DNA of 64,000 nucleotides from Bacteroidales bacterium (GTDB lineage: Bacteria > Bacteroidota > Bacteroidia > Bacteroidales > Muribaculaceae), in the NCBI GenBank assembly GCA_014800795.1, contig JAAVFL010000054.1, positions 22,910 to 86,909 of the forward strand, written 5' to 3'. Both the position numbers and the translations under genes were made by a program. Each line of letters begins with the position of its first letter. The stretch's first letter is position 1. The notes below the pieces were generated by a model. The model made no database searches. It was not told the DNA's origin and was given only the letters and a program-made list of their open reading frames with translations. Of the stretch, positions 29,060 through 37,717 are shown piece after piece.

Positions 29060-29926
29060 TCAGCTCTGGAGCTTGAAGTTGATCGGGAGAGTGTACCATA
29101 CGGCCACTGCCTGACCATTCATCTTACCGGGAATGAAGTCCGGAAGAGTCTTCACTACTCGTACAGCCTCTTTATCAAGGTCGGGATCCTTACCGCGAAC
29201 CACAACAACATCACCCACCTGGCCGGTCTTGGTAACGACGAATTTCACTACCACACGACCCTGAATATTATTTTCAGCCGCCATCGTAGGATATTTGATG
29301 TGTGAAGCGATATACTTGAGAAGTTCGGCTTCACCACCGGGGAACTGAGGCATCTGCTCGACAGCTTCGAAAATCGCTTCTTTCACGGGCTCATGTTTCT
29401 CTTCAACGATAATCTCGTCTTTGTGTTCACGAACCACGTTGAGGTCATCGGTACCTTTATCGAAGGTTGTCGCGCCGGCTGCTGCCGTAGACTCCGCTAC
29501 TTCGTCCTTCGAGGTAATGTCCTCTGTCACTTCAGTGTCTTCCACTACAGCGATCTCGGTATCCTTGATAGTATTGAGAATCTCTTCGGGAAGAGCTTCT
29601 TCTGCCTGAGGTTCCTCCATTGCCTGGGGAATTTCTTCCTCAGGTTCGGGTTCCTCATCCTCCATATCCTCCATTTCTGCAAGCGCCTGCTCGTTCTGTG
29701 CAAGAAGTTCAAGCGCGGCAGCTTCCTCTGCACGGCGTTCCTGGTATCTGCTCCAGATATAACCGCCGATAAGAAGCACGACAAGTCCGATCAGAACTAT
29801 AATCATCGCCTTATTATGGCGTCCGTCGCTTGCACGACGAAGGGTATATGCACCGAATTCTTTGTTTTTACCTTCAAAGATTATGTCGGTCCATTCTTTT
29901 GATGAAAGATCTACATCTTTTGCCAT
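29060..29926 (-). CDS. tonB: TonB family energy transducer with an acidic linker
   Basis: Protein of 288 residues. A cytosolic segment EWTDIIFEGKNKEFGAYTLR, typical of Bacteroidetes TonB proteins, precedes one membrane helix (about 40-58, MIIVLIGLVVLLIGGYIW). A long Glu/Pro-rich periplasmic linker (about 65-200) follows. The C-terminal TonB domain (about 205-288) shows MPQFPGGEAELLKYI, YPTMAAENNIQGRVVV and FIPGKMNGQAVAVWYTLPI. It passes ion-motive force from ExbB/ExbD to outer-membrane receptors. It is the last gene of the exbB-exbD-exbD-tonB operon. The linker is strongly acidic rather than the classical Pro/Lys type. Confidence 0.93.
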   Translation of the reverse strand: MAKDVDLSSKEWTDIIFEGKNKEFGAYTLRRASDGRHNKAMIIVLIGLVVLLIGGYIWSRYQERRAEEAAALELLAQNEQALAEMEDMEDEEPEPEEEIPQAMEEPQAEEALPEEILNTIKDTEIAVVEDTEVTEDITSKDEVAESTAAAGATTFDKGTDDLNVVREHKDEIIVEEKHEPVKEAIFEAVEQMPQFPGGEAELLKYIASHIKYPTMAAENNIQGRVVVKFVVTKTGQVGDVVVVRGKDPDLDKEAVRVVKTLPDFIPGKMNGQAVAVWYTLPINFKLQS

Positions 29927-29971
29927 TTGATTTCTCTTTTACGGGTTAATAAATATAGTCAATCATCACTG

Positions 29972-30676
29972 TTAGTTCTTACCGTTCTTGGCCTTGAAGT
30001 CGGCTACCATAGCTTCGTCCACATCAGTAAGTGTACCGAGCTGGTAGCGCGAAATCTGGTTGATCTGCATCTCGTCGAGTGCGGAAATCACACTTTCCCA
30101 GGATGCCCCGGGAAGAGGCTTGATAATGACAACCGGACGCTCATATTCATCGCTGTTACGGATCTGCTTGGCTGCTGCCTGGAAATCCTCTTCAGAGATT
30201 TTCTTATCACGCCATTCCTGTCTCTTTTTTTCCACATCGCGGAGCACACCGAGGTTGCGGTCATGAAGAATCTTACGTACTCCCTGCTGGAGATGCCCGT
30301 CGTTACCGAGGAACTCAGTAACCTTCAGATTACTTGAAGCCACATCTGAACCGTTATACTCAACTTCAGGCTTACCGGTATAATAGTAAATTGTATTACT
30401 CTTTATACCGCCATCCTCGTCGTAATCGGTATCGAGAATCAGGGTTATGGCTTCGGATTCCTTGGCTTTCTGTAATTCAGTCTGCTCAAGCTTCTCGTTG
30501 GTAGGCAACGCGATGTTGAGCGTCTGCGACTTGATCATAGTGGTACAGAGCATGAAGAACGTAATCAGAAGCATGTTCATATCCACCATGGGGGTGAAGT
30601 CCACATGAATGGCCATCTTTTTCTGGGCGCCTTTTTTCTTTTTGCCGTCGCCAGAAGATTGTTCTATTTGTGCCAT
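29972..30676 (-). CDS. exbD: ExbD/TolR family biopolymer transport protein (second copy)
   Basis: Protein of 234 residues with one N-terminal membrane helix that carries the protonatable Asp: HVDFTPMVDMNMLLITFFML. The N-terminus is basic (DGKKKKGAQKKMAI). The periplasmic part is longer than the roughly 140 residues of the E. coli protein. It would form the proton channel and force unit with ExbB. It sits 5 bases after the other exbD and 45 bases before tonB. Confidence 0.92.
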   Translation of the reverse strand: MAQIEQSSGDGKKKKGAQKKMAIHVDFTPMVDMNMLLITFFMLCTTMIKSQTLNIALPTNEKLEQTELQKAKESEAITLILDTDYDEDGGIKSNTIYYYTGKPEVEYNGSDVASSNLKVTEFLGNDGHLQQGVRKILHDRNLGVLRDVEKKRQEWRDKKISEEDFQAAAKQIRNSDEYERPVVIIKPLPGASWESVISALDEMQINQISRYQLGTLTDVDEAMVADFKAKNGKN

Positions 30677-30681
30677 ATTGA

Positions 30682-31443
30682 TTAGTCTGACTCTGTTTTA
30701 AGCGCGGTCATTACAGAAAATTTGTTCATCTTGATGGTCTGAAGATTGTCAAGAACCTGATGAATGGTCTCGAACTTCGTGCCACGGTCAGATTTCACAG
30801 CGATACCCTCGCCTTTCTGCACTGCTTCGCGGATGTTGGGGTTACTTGAGTTGTAGATCGCACGCATCCAGATCTGGAATTCGTTGGTGGTCAACTTATT
30901 TCCATCCTGATCGGTATAGACGATGTCCTTGAAGGGGATGCCCGTGTCCTTCGGAGTGAGATTTCCCATTGTCACCGGAGCATTTGCTGTCTGACTGAGG
31001 AACTCATCTTGCTTGCTCTGGTCAAGCGATAGGAACTGATGCATCTTTTCAAGAGGCACGCCAAATGAGGCGTTCTTTGCAAACTTATCCAAATCGGACG
31101 AGGTGATACCGATTTTCTTACCGGTCTTGGCCTCATAGTCGGCGGCGGCTGTTTTGAGAACCTCGCGACGGAGGGGTTCAGTACCCCACTCTTCCGCATT
31201 CTCGGGATCAGCGTCACCAAGAACCGACATGAACACTTTTCCCTGCGGGCTTACGAGGACCTGAGCCACGTTAGCTGTAGGAACCTTTATCTCCGAGACC
31301 GATGAAGGGGTGATTACTGTCACCGGCTCCTTCTGGAGGAAGGTTGAAGTCAACATGAAGAAAGTAAGCAAAAGAACGGTAACGTCACTCATCGCGGTCA
31401 TGTCGATGAGGGTACTCTTTCTTTTAATTTTTACTTTTCCCAT
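30682..31443 (-). CDS. exbD: ExbD/TolR family biopolymer transport protein (first copy)
   Basis: Protein of 253 residues. The basic N-terminus MGKVKIKRKSTLIDM leads into one membrane helix with the family Asp: TAMSDVTVLLLTFFMLTSTF. The periplasmic domain is large (about 210 residues). It differs clearly from the second ExbD and ends QTIKMNKFSVMTALKTESD. Two unequal ExbD subunits beside one ExbB suggest a mixed complex or two alternative ones. Confidence 0.92.
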   Translation of the reverse strand: MGKVKIKRKSTLIDMTAMSDVTVLLLTFFMLTSTFLQKEPVTVITPSSVSEIKVPTANVAQVLVSPQGKVFMSVLGDADPENAEEWGTEPLRREVLKTAAADYEAKTGKKIGITSSDLDKFAKNASFGVPLEKMHQFLSLDQSKQDEFLSQTANAPVTMGNLTPKDTGIPFKDIVYTDQDGNKLTTNEFQIWMRAIYNSSNPNIREAVQKGEGIAVKSDRGTKFETIHQVLDNLQTIKMNKFSVMTALKTESD

Positions 31444-31495
31444 ATTTTCCTTTGATTAAATTTCTGTTAATTGTTATCGTTGGATAAATATGAGA

Positions 31496-32362
31496 TCAGT
31501 GAGTAGCCGCAAACGACTGAACGATTGAGAAACCGATTTCGTCGATAGCGTAGGTCAGAGTGTCAATCTTATTGGTGTAGAAGTTATAGGAGATAACAGC
31601 GAAAGCACCGGTCGCGATACCGAAAGCGGTGTTCACAAGCGCCTCAGAAATACCGGTTGAAAGTTCGCTCGAGTCAGGAGCGCCTGATGCGGAAAGAGCC
31701 TGGAACGACTTGATCATACCGATCACAGTACCGAGAAGACCGACGAGAGTACCGAGGGTTGTGAGTGTAGCCACGATGGGGAGATTCTGCTGAAGAGAAG
31801 GCATCTCGATTGCGGTAGCTTCTTCTACTTCTTTCTGAAGGGTAGCGATTTTCTGCTCCTTGCTGAGGACGGTGTTGCGATCCATTTCTTCGTAGCGGTT
31901 GAGAGCTGCGCTTACAACTGCGGCAACAGAACCTTTCTGCTTCTTGCAGAGTTCCTGAGCGCCCTTGATATCGTTGGTTGCAAGACATTTCTTAACTGCG
32001 GCAACGAATTTGTCGATGCTACCTGTACCTTTGGCACTCTTGAGAGCGATAGCGCGCTCTACAGAGAGAACGATTACGGTAAGGAAGAGAGTCTGAAGAA
32101 TAGGCACGATGATACCACCTTTGAAGATTGTTCCGATGAGGTCATTGGGGTGAGCTTTTGCGAACTCGTCACCAGCGAACCACATTGATGAGCCGGTGAA
32201 TTCCTCAACATCTTTGAAGTGAGAGGGATGACCGAACACAAAGAGGAAAAGGCAAACTGCCACTACGAAGCAGGCGAGGATTACCAAGGATGCATTCTTG
32301 ATACCACGTACGTTGCTACCGGGTTTTACAGTCGGAGCGGAATTGGGCTTTTGAGCTTCCAT
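31496..32362 (-). CDS. exbB: MotA/TolQ/ExbB proton channel family protein
   Basis: Protein of 288 residues with three main membrane segments: about 24-45 (ASLVILACFVVAVCLFLFVF), a helix near 80-105, and the C-terminal channel pair around NLPIVATLTTLGTLVGLLGT and AFGIATGAFAVISYNFYTNK. The TolQ/ExbB core GLLGTVIGMIKSFQAL is clear. It makes the pentameric channel that drives ExbD and TonB. It is the first long gene of the operon, and a full consensus promoter lies about 280 bases upstream. Confidence 0.94.
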   Translation of the reverse strand: MEAQKPNSAPTVKPGSNVRGIKNASLVILACFVVAVCLFLFVFGHPSHFKDVEEFTGSSMWFAGDEFAKAHPNDLIGTIFKGGIIVPILQTLFLTVIVLSVERAIALKSAKGTGSIDKFVAAVKKCLATNDIKGAQELCKKQKGSVAAVVSAALNRYEEMDRNTVLSKEQKIATLQKEVEEATAIEMPSLQQNLPIVATLTTLGTLVGLLGTVIGMIKSFQALSASGAPDSSELSTGISEALVNTAFGIATGAFAVISYNFYTNKIDTLTYAIDEIGFSIVQSFAATH

Positions 32363-32461
32363 AACTTGTAATAGTACTTTTAATAGATTTTTATGAAAAT
32401 AATTATAATATGATTTCGGTTAAAGATATTTTCAATATTTAACTTGCTTCACACATTTTAG

Positions 32462-32575
32462 TTAAAGTTCTTTCAATTCCTTTTCAGTCAGGCGCATAAG
32501 ACTACGCGGAAACTCTACGGCAGTAATGTCGCCCCGACAGCACAGAGCTACGGAAAGCAACACATCCAAACGCAT
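32462..32575 (-). CDS. Possible 37-residue leader-encoded peptide upstream of exbB
   Basis: An ATG frame of 37 codons (MRLDVLLSVALCC at the start, RLTEKELKEL at the end) lies inside the exbB leader. It starts about 70 bases downstream of the predicted transcription start and ends about 100 bases before exbB. The amino-acid make-up is protein-like, with a helical, charged C-terminus. No ribosome-binding site is visible, which is normal in this group. It might be a regulatory leader peptide, a remnant of a lost gene, or chance. Confidence 0.3.
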   Translation of the reverse strand: MRLDVLLSVALCCRGDITAVEFPRSLMRLTEKELKEL

Positions 32576-32652
32576 TTCATGGCACAGACTTCAGCAGTGC
32601 GGAGTGCATTGAACTTTCATTCGGAAAAGAACTCCATGGCAAAAGCTAAATG

Positions 32653-32683
32653 CAAAATTATCATTATATTTTAATATGGCAAA
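32653..32683 (-). promoter_or_regulatory. Strong promoter upstream of the exbB operon
   Basis: Minus strand: TTTG (32680-32683), 19 bases, TAATTTTG (32653-32660). Both boxes match the Bacteroidetes consensus. Transcription would start near 32646, leaving a leader of about 284 bases before exbB. Confidence 0.7.
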
Positions 32684-32877
32684 ATTTTCATTAATAAAAT
32701 TTCCTATCCGCACGATGAGCAAGCTTCTACGGAGATGAATCTTATGATAAGGCCAACCACTCTTATATGCGATCCATACTCCGCCTTAACAACGGAATTT
32801 CAGACGTTTCAATATAATAAGTCTGAAATAAGCCCTATTTTTTGCATACTTTAATAAGATGAGACAAAAATTATCAC

Positions 32878-32885
32878 TACCTTTG
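32878..32885 (+). promoter_or_regulatory. Candidate promoter -7 box for the nqr operon
   Basis: TACCTTTG matches TAnnTTTG, 73 bases before the nqrA ATG. No TTTG stands at the expected -33 spacing. Confidence 0.5.
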
Positions 32886-32958
32886 CGCATTGAAAAGTAA
32901 TTGAGGAAAATTTTCCGCAATCAACACAACTCTTATCACCACTACATAAATCTGTACA

Positions 32959-34305
32959 ATGAGTATCGGGATTAGAATCAAAAAGGGGCTTGACCTGCAT
33001 CTCGCCGGTGCCGTAGCCGACACGAGAGCGATTGTCGGCTCGTCGACCCCTACAGTGGCAATTGTCCCCGACGATTTCGAGGGTCTTGTTCCTAAAATGG
33101 AAGTAAAAGAGGGTGAGACGGTGCTGGCCGGTCAGCCTCTGATGCGCCACAAACTGCATGAGGACATCAAGATTGTCAGTCCTGCCGCCGGCACAGTAAA
33201 AGCTGTGGTCCGTGGCGAAAGACGCAAAATAATGCGTGTGATTGTAGAGGTAGGTCAGCATGAAGCGCTGAAACACGATACCCTGGGAGCTACATCCTCT
33301 GCCGGCGCCGCACGCTCGCTTCTCATGAAGTCCGGTCTATGGGCTTTCATGCGCCAGCGTCCCTACGATATAATTCCGGATCCTGATGCCACCATCCGCG
33401 ATATTTTCGTAACAGGGTTCGACTCCGCTCCCCTCTCCTATACTCCCGCAGACTTCACTGCCGACGACAAGGCTCGCTTCGAGGCAGGAGTGAAGCTGCT
33501 CTCGGTCCTCACCGAAGGGAAAGTATATGTGTCGCGCCGCACCGGAGAAAACCTCCCCGATATCGCCGGAGCCGAGATGATCGATGTTACCGGACCTCAC
33601 CCCTCCGGAAATGCCGGAACACTCATAGCTGCAATCGCCCCTGTCAACAAGGGAGAGACCGTAGTATGTCTCACCCTCGATGTACTGTCACGCATCGGCT
33701 CACTGATGCTCATTGGATTTGCGCCTATGGATACCGTCGTCGCAGTGACCGGATCCGAGATCATACAGCCTCAGCTTGTCAACACTCTCATCGGAGCGGA
33801 ACTTTCCGCCCTACTGAAAGATAATGTGAAAGATGACAACCGTCACCATCGCATTATATCCGGTAACGTACTCACCGGCCACGCAGAGAAAGCCGACGGG
33901 TATCTGCGCTTCCCATACCGTCAGGTAACAGTCATTCCGGAGGGTGATGATGTCGCTGAATTCATGGGATGGGCATCCCTGTCGCCGCGAAAGATGAGTA
34001 CCAGTCCCTCTTTCCCAGGACATTTCCTCGGCAAGAGACTTTTCACCCCCGACGCACGCCTGCTCGGCGGTCGCCGTGCGATGATCATGAGTGGAGAATA
34101 TGACAAGGTTTTGCCGATGGACATTCTTCCCGAATATCTAATCAAGGCAATCCTTGCCCGCGACATAGACCGAATGGAGCAGCTCGGAATTTACGAAGTG
34201 GCGCCGGAGGATTTCGCGCTTGCCGAATATGCCGATACGTCGAAACTTGAACTTCAGAAAATAGTGCGCGAAGGACTCGATTACCTACGGAAAGAATTGG
34301 AATAA
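32959..34305 (+). CDS. nqrA: Na+-translocating NADH:quinone reductase subunit A
   Basis: Protein of 448 residues, the length of the Vibrio subunit. The N-terminus IRIKKGLDLHLAGA is the NqrA hallmark. It is followed by a lipoyl-like barrel region (LVPKMEVKEGETVLAGQPLM, SPAAGTVKAV). NqrA is the cytosolic subunit of the six-subunit complex that couples NADH oxidation by quinone to Na+ export. Order nqrA-F is complete downstream, which separates this from an Rnf cluster. Confidence 0.96.
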   Translation: MSIGIRIKKGLDLHLAGAVADTRAIVGSSTPTVAIVPDDFEGLVPKMEVKEGETVLAGQPLMRHKLHEDIKIVSPAAGTVKAVVRGERRKIMRVIVEVGQHEALKHDTLGATSSAGAARSLLMKSGLWAFMRQRPYDIIPDPDATIRDIFVTGFDSAPLSYTPADFTADDKARFEAGVKLLSVLTEGKVYVSRRTGENLPDIAGAEMIDVTGPHPSGNAGTLIAAIAPVNKGETVVCLTLDVLSRIGSLMLIGFAPMDTVVAVTGSEIIQPQLVNTLIGAELSALLKDNVKDDNRHHRIISGNVLTGHAEKADGYLRFPYRQVTVIPEGDDVAEFMGWASLSPRKMSTSPSFPGHFLGKRLFTPDARLLGGRRAMIMSGEYDKVLPMDILPEYLIKAILARDIDRMEQLGIYEVAPEDFALAEYADTSKLELQKIVREGLDYLRKELE

Positions 34306-34369
34306 CGCCAGTCGATACATCGAACGCGAATAGAAAGAAAAAACTGTTTTCACTACTATATAATACGAA

Positions 34370-35602
34370 ATGAAAGCTCTAAAGAAATTGCTTGATAAGG
34401 CGCGTCCGTCGTTTGAGCCCGGAGGAAAACTGCATGCTTTCCACTCGGTGTTCGACGGCTTCGACACCTTCCTTTTCACTCCTGACACAACTTCGCGTTC
34501 AGGAGCGCATATCCACGACAGCATGGACTCCAAGCGCACCATGATCATAGTGATCGTAGCGCTGCTCCCCTGCCTGCTGTTCGGCATGTACAATACCGGA
34601 TATCAGCATTGGCTTGCATGCGGTGAGACTACCTTCCCCTTCTGGACGCTTATGCTCTATGGCTTCCTCGCCGTACTGCCGCGCATCGTTGTGGCCTACG
34701 TCGTAGGCCTCGGAATCGAATTCGTTGTAGCCCAGTGGCGCCGTGAGGAGATTCAGGAAGGTTTCCTCGTAACCGGCATGCTTATACCGATGATATGCCC
34801 TATCGAGACACCACTGTGGATGATCGCTGTGGCAACTGCCATAAGTGTCATATTCGTTAAAGAAGTGTTCGGCGGAACCGGATACAATATCTTTAACGTA
34901 GCCCTCGTTACCCGTGCGGTACTCTTTTTCGGTTATCCGGCCAAAATGAGCGGCGACAGTGTGTTCGTATCGCTCGGCTCAGTATTCGGTATCGGCGGCA
35001 CAGCCCCCGACGGCTTCACCGGAGCTACTCCGCTGGGACAGATCGCAACCTCAGGTGCCACATCGCAGGCTCAGCTCGCACAGTCACTCACAACCATCAC
35101 CCACGAGCCGCTCACAACATGGGATATGTTCCTCGGACTTATTCCCGGATCATTCGGCGAGACCTCCACACTCTGCATCCTTATCGGTGCGGTTCTATTG
35201 TTGCTTACCGGTATAGCCAGCTGGCGGATAATTCTGTCGGTATTCGTCGGTGGAGCCGTGATGGCACTGATAGCCAATACGTTCGCGACACCAACATATC
35301 CTGCGTCTTACCTCAGTGTGGCCGACCAACTCTGCCTCGGAGGATTTGCTTTCGCCGCAGTATTCATGGCACCCGATCCTGTGACCTCATGTCGCACCAA
35401 TACAGGTAAATACATCTACGGTTTCCTTGTAGGCGCCATAGCGGTAATCATACGGACCTACAACAACGGCTACCCCGAAGGAGCAATGCTGGCAGTACTG
35501 CTGATGAACGCCTTCGCACCGCTCATCGACTACTGTGTTGTCGAATCTAATGTCCGCCGCCGCATGAAGCGTCTGCCCCGAAAGGCTACCGAAGAGAAAT
35601 AA
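34370..35602 (+). CDS. nqrB: Na+-translocating NADH:quinone reductase subunit B
   Basis: Membrane protein of 410 residues with about ten helices. The site for covalent FMN is the Thr of DGFTGAT (about T220). The segments FGGTGYNIFNVALVTRAVLF and MAPDPVTSCRTNTGKYIYG are family landmarks. NqrB carries FMN and riboflavin and forms part of the Na+ pathway. It starts 64 bases after nqrA. Confidence 0.96.
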   Translation: MKALKKLLDKARPSFEPGGKLHAFHSVFDGFDTFLFTPDTTSRSGAHIHDSMDSKRTMIIVIVALLPCLLFGMYNTGYQHWLACGETTFPFWTLMLYGFLAVLPRIVVAYVVGLGIEFVVAQWRREEIQEGFLVTGMLIPMICPIETPLWMIAVATAISVIFVKEVFGGTGYNIFNVALVTRAVLFFGYPAKMSGDSVFVSLGSVFGIGGTAPDGFTGATPLGQIATSGATSQAQLAQSLTTITHEPLTTWDMFLGLIPGSFGETSTLCILIGAVLLLLTGIASWRIILSVFVGGAVMALIANTFATPTYPASYLSVADQLCLGGFAFAAVFMAPDPVTSCRTNTGKYIYGFLVGAIAVIIRTYNNGYPEGAMLAVLLMNAFAPLIDYCVVESNVRRRMKRLPRKATEEK

Positions 35603-35646
35603 TACACATTTCATTATCACGAATAATCTGACAACTCATACCGATC

Positions 35647-36357
35647 ATGATTAACAAACAGAGTAATGTCTACACCATCGGATATATCACGGCGATGGTC
35701 GTGATCGTCGGTGCCGCTCTCGCATTCACCGCAATGTCGCTGAAAGACCGACAGACGGAGAACGCCGATGCCGACAAAATGAAGCAGATTCTACAGTCGG
35801 TACACGTGACATCAGATCGCGCTACCATAGTAGAAGATTACCACCGATATATCACATCCACATTGGTTGTCAACAGTGCCGGAGAACAGATAAACGGTGT
35901 GGACGCGTTCAATGTCAATGTCACAGCAGAAACCAAGCGACCTTTAGCCGACCGGCAGCTGCCCGTATACATCTGTACACTTCCGGATGCAGGAACGAAA
36001 TATATCATTCCACTGGCAGGCATGGGACTTTGGGGCCCGATCTGGGGATATGTATCGCTTGACAGCGACGGCACCACGATCTACGGCGCATTCTTCGACC
36101 ATGAGGGAGAAACCCCGGGCCTCGGCGCAGAAATAACCAAACCGGATTTCACAGACCAGTTCAACGGTAAACAGATGTTCAAGAACGGTCAGTTCCTTCC
36201 CGTAACAGTAGTGAAGAAAGGACAGGTCCCACAAGGCGACATGGATTATGTCGACGGTATTTCGGGCGGAACCATCACATCAAAAGGTGTGGGAGCCATG
36301 CTCGATGATTGCCTCCTGCCCTACAAGGCATATCTTGAAACCCTCAGAAACAACTAA
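35647..36357 (+). CDS. nqrC: Na+-translocating NADH:quinone reductase subunit C
   Basis: Protein of 236 residues with one N-terminal helix (about 10-30) and a periplasmic FMN-binding domain. The covalent FMN Thr lies in SGGTITS (about T209), where most homologues have SGAT. Also seen are GMGLWGPIWGYV and GETPGLGAEI, conserved in NqrC. It starts 44 bases after nqrB. Confidence 0.95.
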   Translation: MINKQSNVYTIGYITAMVVIVGAALAFTAMSLKDRQTENADADKMKQILQSVHVTSDRATIVEDYHRYITSTLVVNSAGEQINGVDAFNVNVTAETKRPLADRQLPVYICTLPDAGTKYIIPLAGMGLWGPIWGYVSLDSDGTTIYGAFFDHEGETPGLGAEITKPDFTDQFNGKQMFKNGQFLPVTVVKKGQVPQGDMDYVDGISGGTITSKGVGAMLDDCLLPYKAYLETLRNN

Positions 36358-36363
36358 ACCGTC

Positions 36364-36990
36364 ATGGCAGATAAAGTAAGCAACAGGGACATATTCTTCA
36401 ATCCCTTCTCAAAAGACAATCCGGTGATCGTTCAGGTGCTCGGCATCTGCTCGTGTCTCGCCGTGACCGCGAAACTCGAACCCGCACTTGTAATGGGCAT
36501 CTCGGTAATCGCCGTACTCGCCTTCTCCAACGTGATCATATCGCTTATCCGCAACACGATTCCCACAAATATCCGTATCATCGTGCAGCTTGTGGTTGTG
36601 GCGGCCCTGGTAATCATAGTCAACCAGCTCCTCAAAGCTTACGCCTACGATGTAAGCAAACAGCTTTCGGTATTCATCGGGCTTATAATCACCAACTGCA
36701 TTCTGATGGGGCGTCTGGAAGCGTTCGCTATGGGCAACAAGCCCTGGCCTTCGTTTCTCGACGGTGTCGGCAACGGCATCGGATATACGATAATCCTCGT
36801 CATCGTAGGCTTCTTCCGCGAACTGTTAGGCAGCGGCACTCTTTTCGGCTATCAGGTAATACCGCAAAGCTGGTACGACGCCGGATATGCCAACAACGGT
36901 CTTATGATCCTTCCACCGATGGCTCTTCTGGTGGTAGCATGCATCATATGGGTACACCGCTCCTTCAACAAAGATTTGCAGGAGAAGTAA
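36364..36990 (+). CDS. nqrD: Na+-translocating NADH:quinone reductase subunit D
   Basis: Membrane protein of 208 residues with six helices. The conserved Cys are present in LGICSCLAV (about 29/31) and ITNCILMGR. In the Vibrio enzyme, NqrD and NqrE Cys pairs bind an intramembrane iron-sulfur centre. It starts 6 bases after nqrC. Confidence 0.95.
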   Translation: MADKVSNRDIFFNPFSKDNPVIVQVLGICSCLAVTAKLEPALVMGISVIAVLAFSNVIISLIRNTIPTNIRIIVQLVVVAALVIIVNQLLKAYAYDVSKQLSVFIGLIITNCILMGRLEAFAMGNKPWPSFLDGVGNGIGYTIILVIVGFFRELLGSGTLFGYQVIPQSWYDAGYANNGLMILPPMALLVVACIIWVHRSFNKDLQEK

Positions 36991-37059
36991 CCCGCTCAAC
37001 CGTTCCAACGATTCATTAATCAGCAAATACCACGCGTTTAATAACAACGTAAAGCCAAA

Positions 37060-37677
37060 ATGGAAAATCTGAACCTCTTCATACGGTCGATTTTTGTCGA
37101 CAACATGGTGTTCGCCTACTTCCTCGGCATGTGTTCTTTTCTTGCCGTGTCGAAGAATGTGAAGACTGCCTTCGGGCTCGGTGTGGCCGTAACATTCATG
37201 CTGGTCATTACACTTCCCATCAACTATCTGCTCGAGAATTATGTGCTTCGTGAAGGAGCGCTGCGCTGGCTGGGCGAAGATTTCGCCGATGTCGATCTCA
37301 GCTTCCTCTCGCTCATAATGTTCATAGCCGTTATCGCATCTATGACACAGCTGGTGGAAATGGTGGTTGAGAAGTATTCCCCATCACTGTATGCCTCGTT
37401 GGGCATATTCCTGCCACTTATCGCTGTAAACTGCGCTATCCTCGGTGGATCGCTCTTCATGCAGCAGAGAGATTTCGCCAACGTGTGGACAGCCACATGT
37501 GCCGGAGCCGGATGGGGCATCGGATGGCTGCTCGCAATCACGGCTATAGCCGCCATACGCGAGCGGGTATCCCAATACTCCAACGTGCCGGCACCGTTGC
37601 GCGGCATCGGCATCACATTCATCATCTGCGCCCTCATGGGTATCGCATTCATGAGCTTCCTCGGGATCAAACTCTGA
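37060..37677 (+). CDS. nqrE: Na+-translocating NADH:quinone reductase subunit E
   Basis: Membrane protein of 205 residues, a paralogue of NqrD with inverted topology. Conserved Cys occur in YFLGMCSFLAVS (about 25) and IAVNCAILGG. The opening MENLNLFIRSIFVDNM is characteristic. It would complete the intramembrane iron-sulfur site with NqrD. Confidence 0.95.
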   Translation: MENLNLFIRSIFVDNMVFAYFLGMCSFLAVSKNVKTAFGLGVAVTFMLVITLPINYLLENYVLREGALRWLGEDFADVDLSFLSLIMFIAVIASMTQLVEMVVEKYSPSLYASLGIFLPLIAVNCAILGGSLFMQQRDFANVWTATCAGAGWGIGWLLAITAIAAIRERVSQYSNVPAPLRGIGITFIICALMGIAFMSFLGIKL

Positions 37678-37717
37678 CACCAACCTTCACCACAAACCGT
37701 ATAATTTAAGCTAAGCA

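Larger units (their letters stand above)
32363..32958. other. Divergent intergenic region between exbB and nqrA
   Basis: A 596-base A/T-rich region between two divergent operons. It holds a full promoter for the exbB side (32653-32683, minus), a possible 37-codon minus frame in the exbB leader (32462-32575), a near-consensus TATCTTTA on the minus strand at 32421-32428, and a -7 box for the nqr side (32878-32885, plus). I see no tRNA or recognisable riboswitch. Confidence 0.6.

Noticed and set aside
32363..32958. A structured non-coding RNA (RNase P RNA, tmRNA or 6S) in the largest internal gap
   Set aside because: None of the conserved helices or signature blocks are visible; promoters and a small frame explain most of the region.
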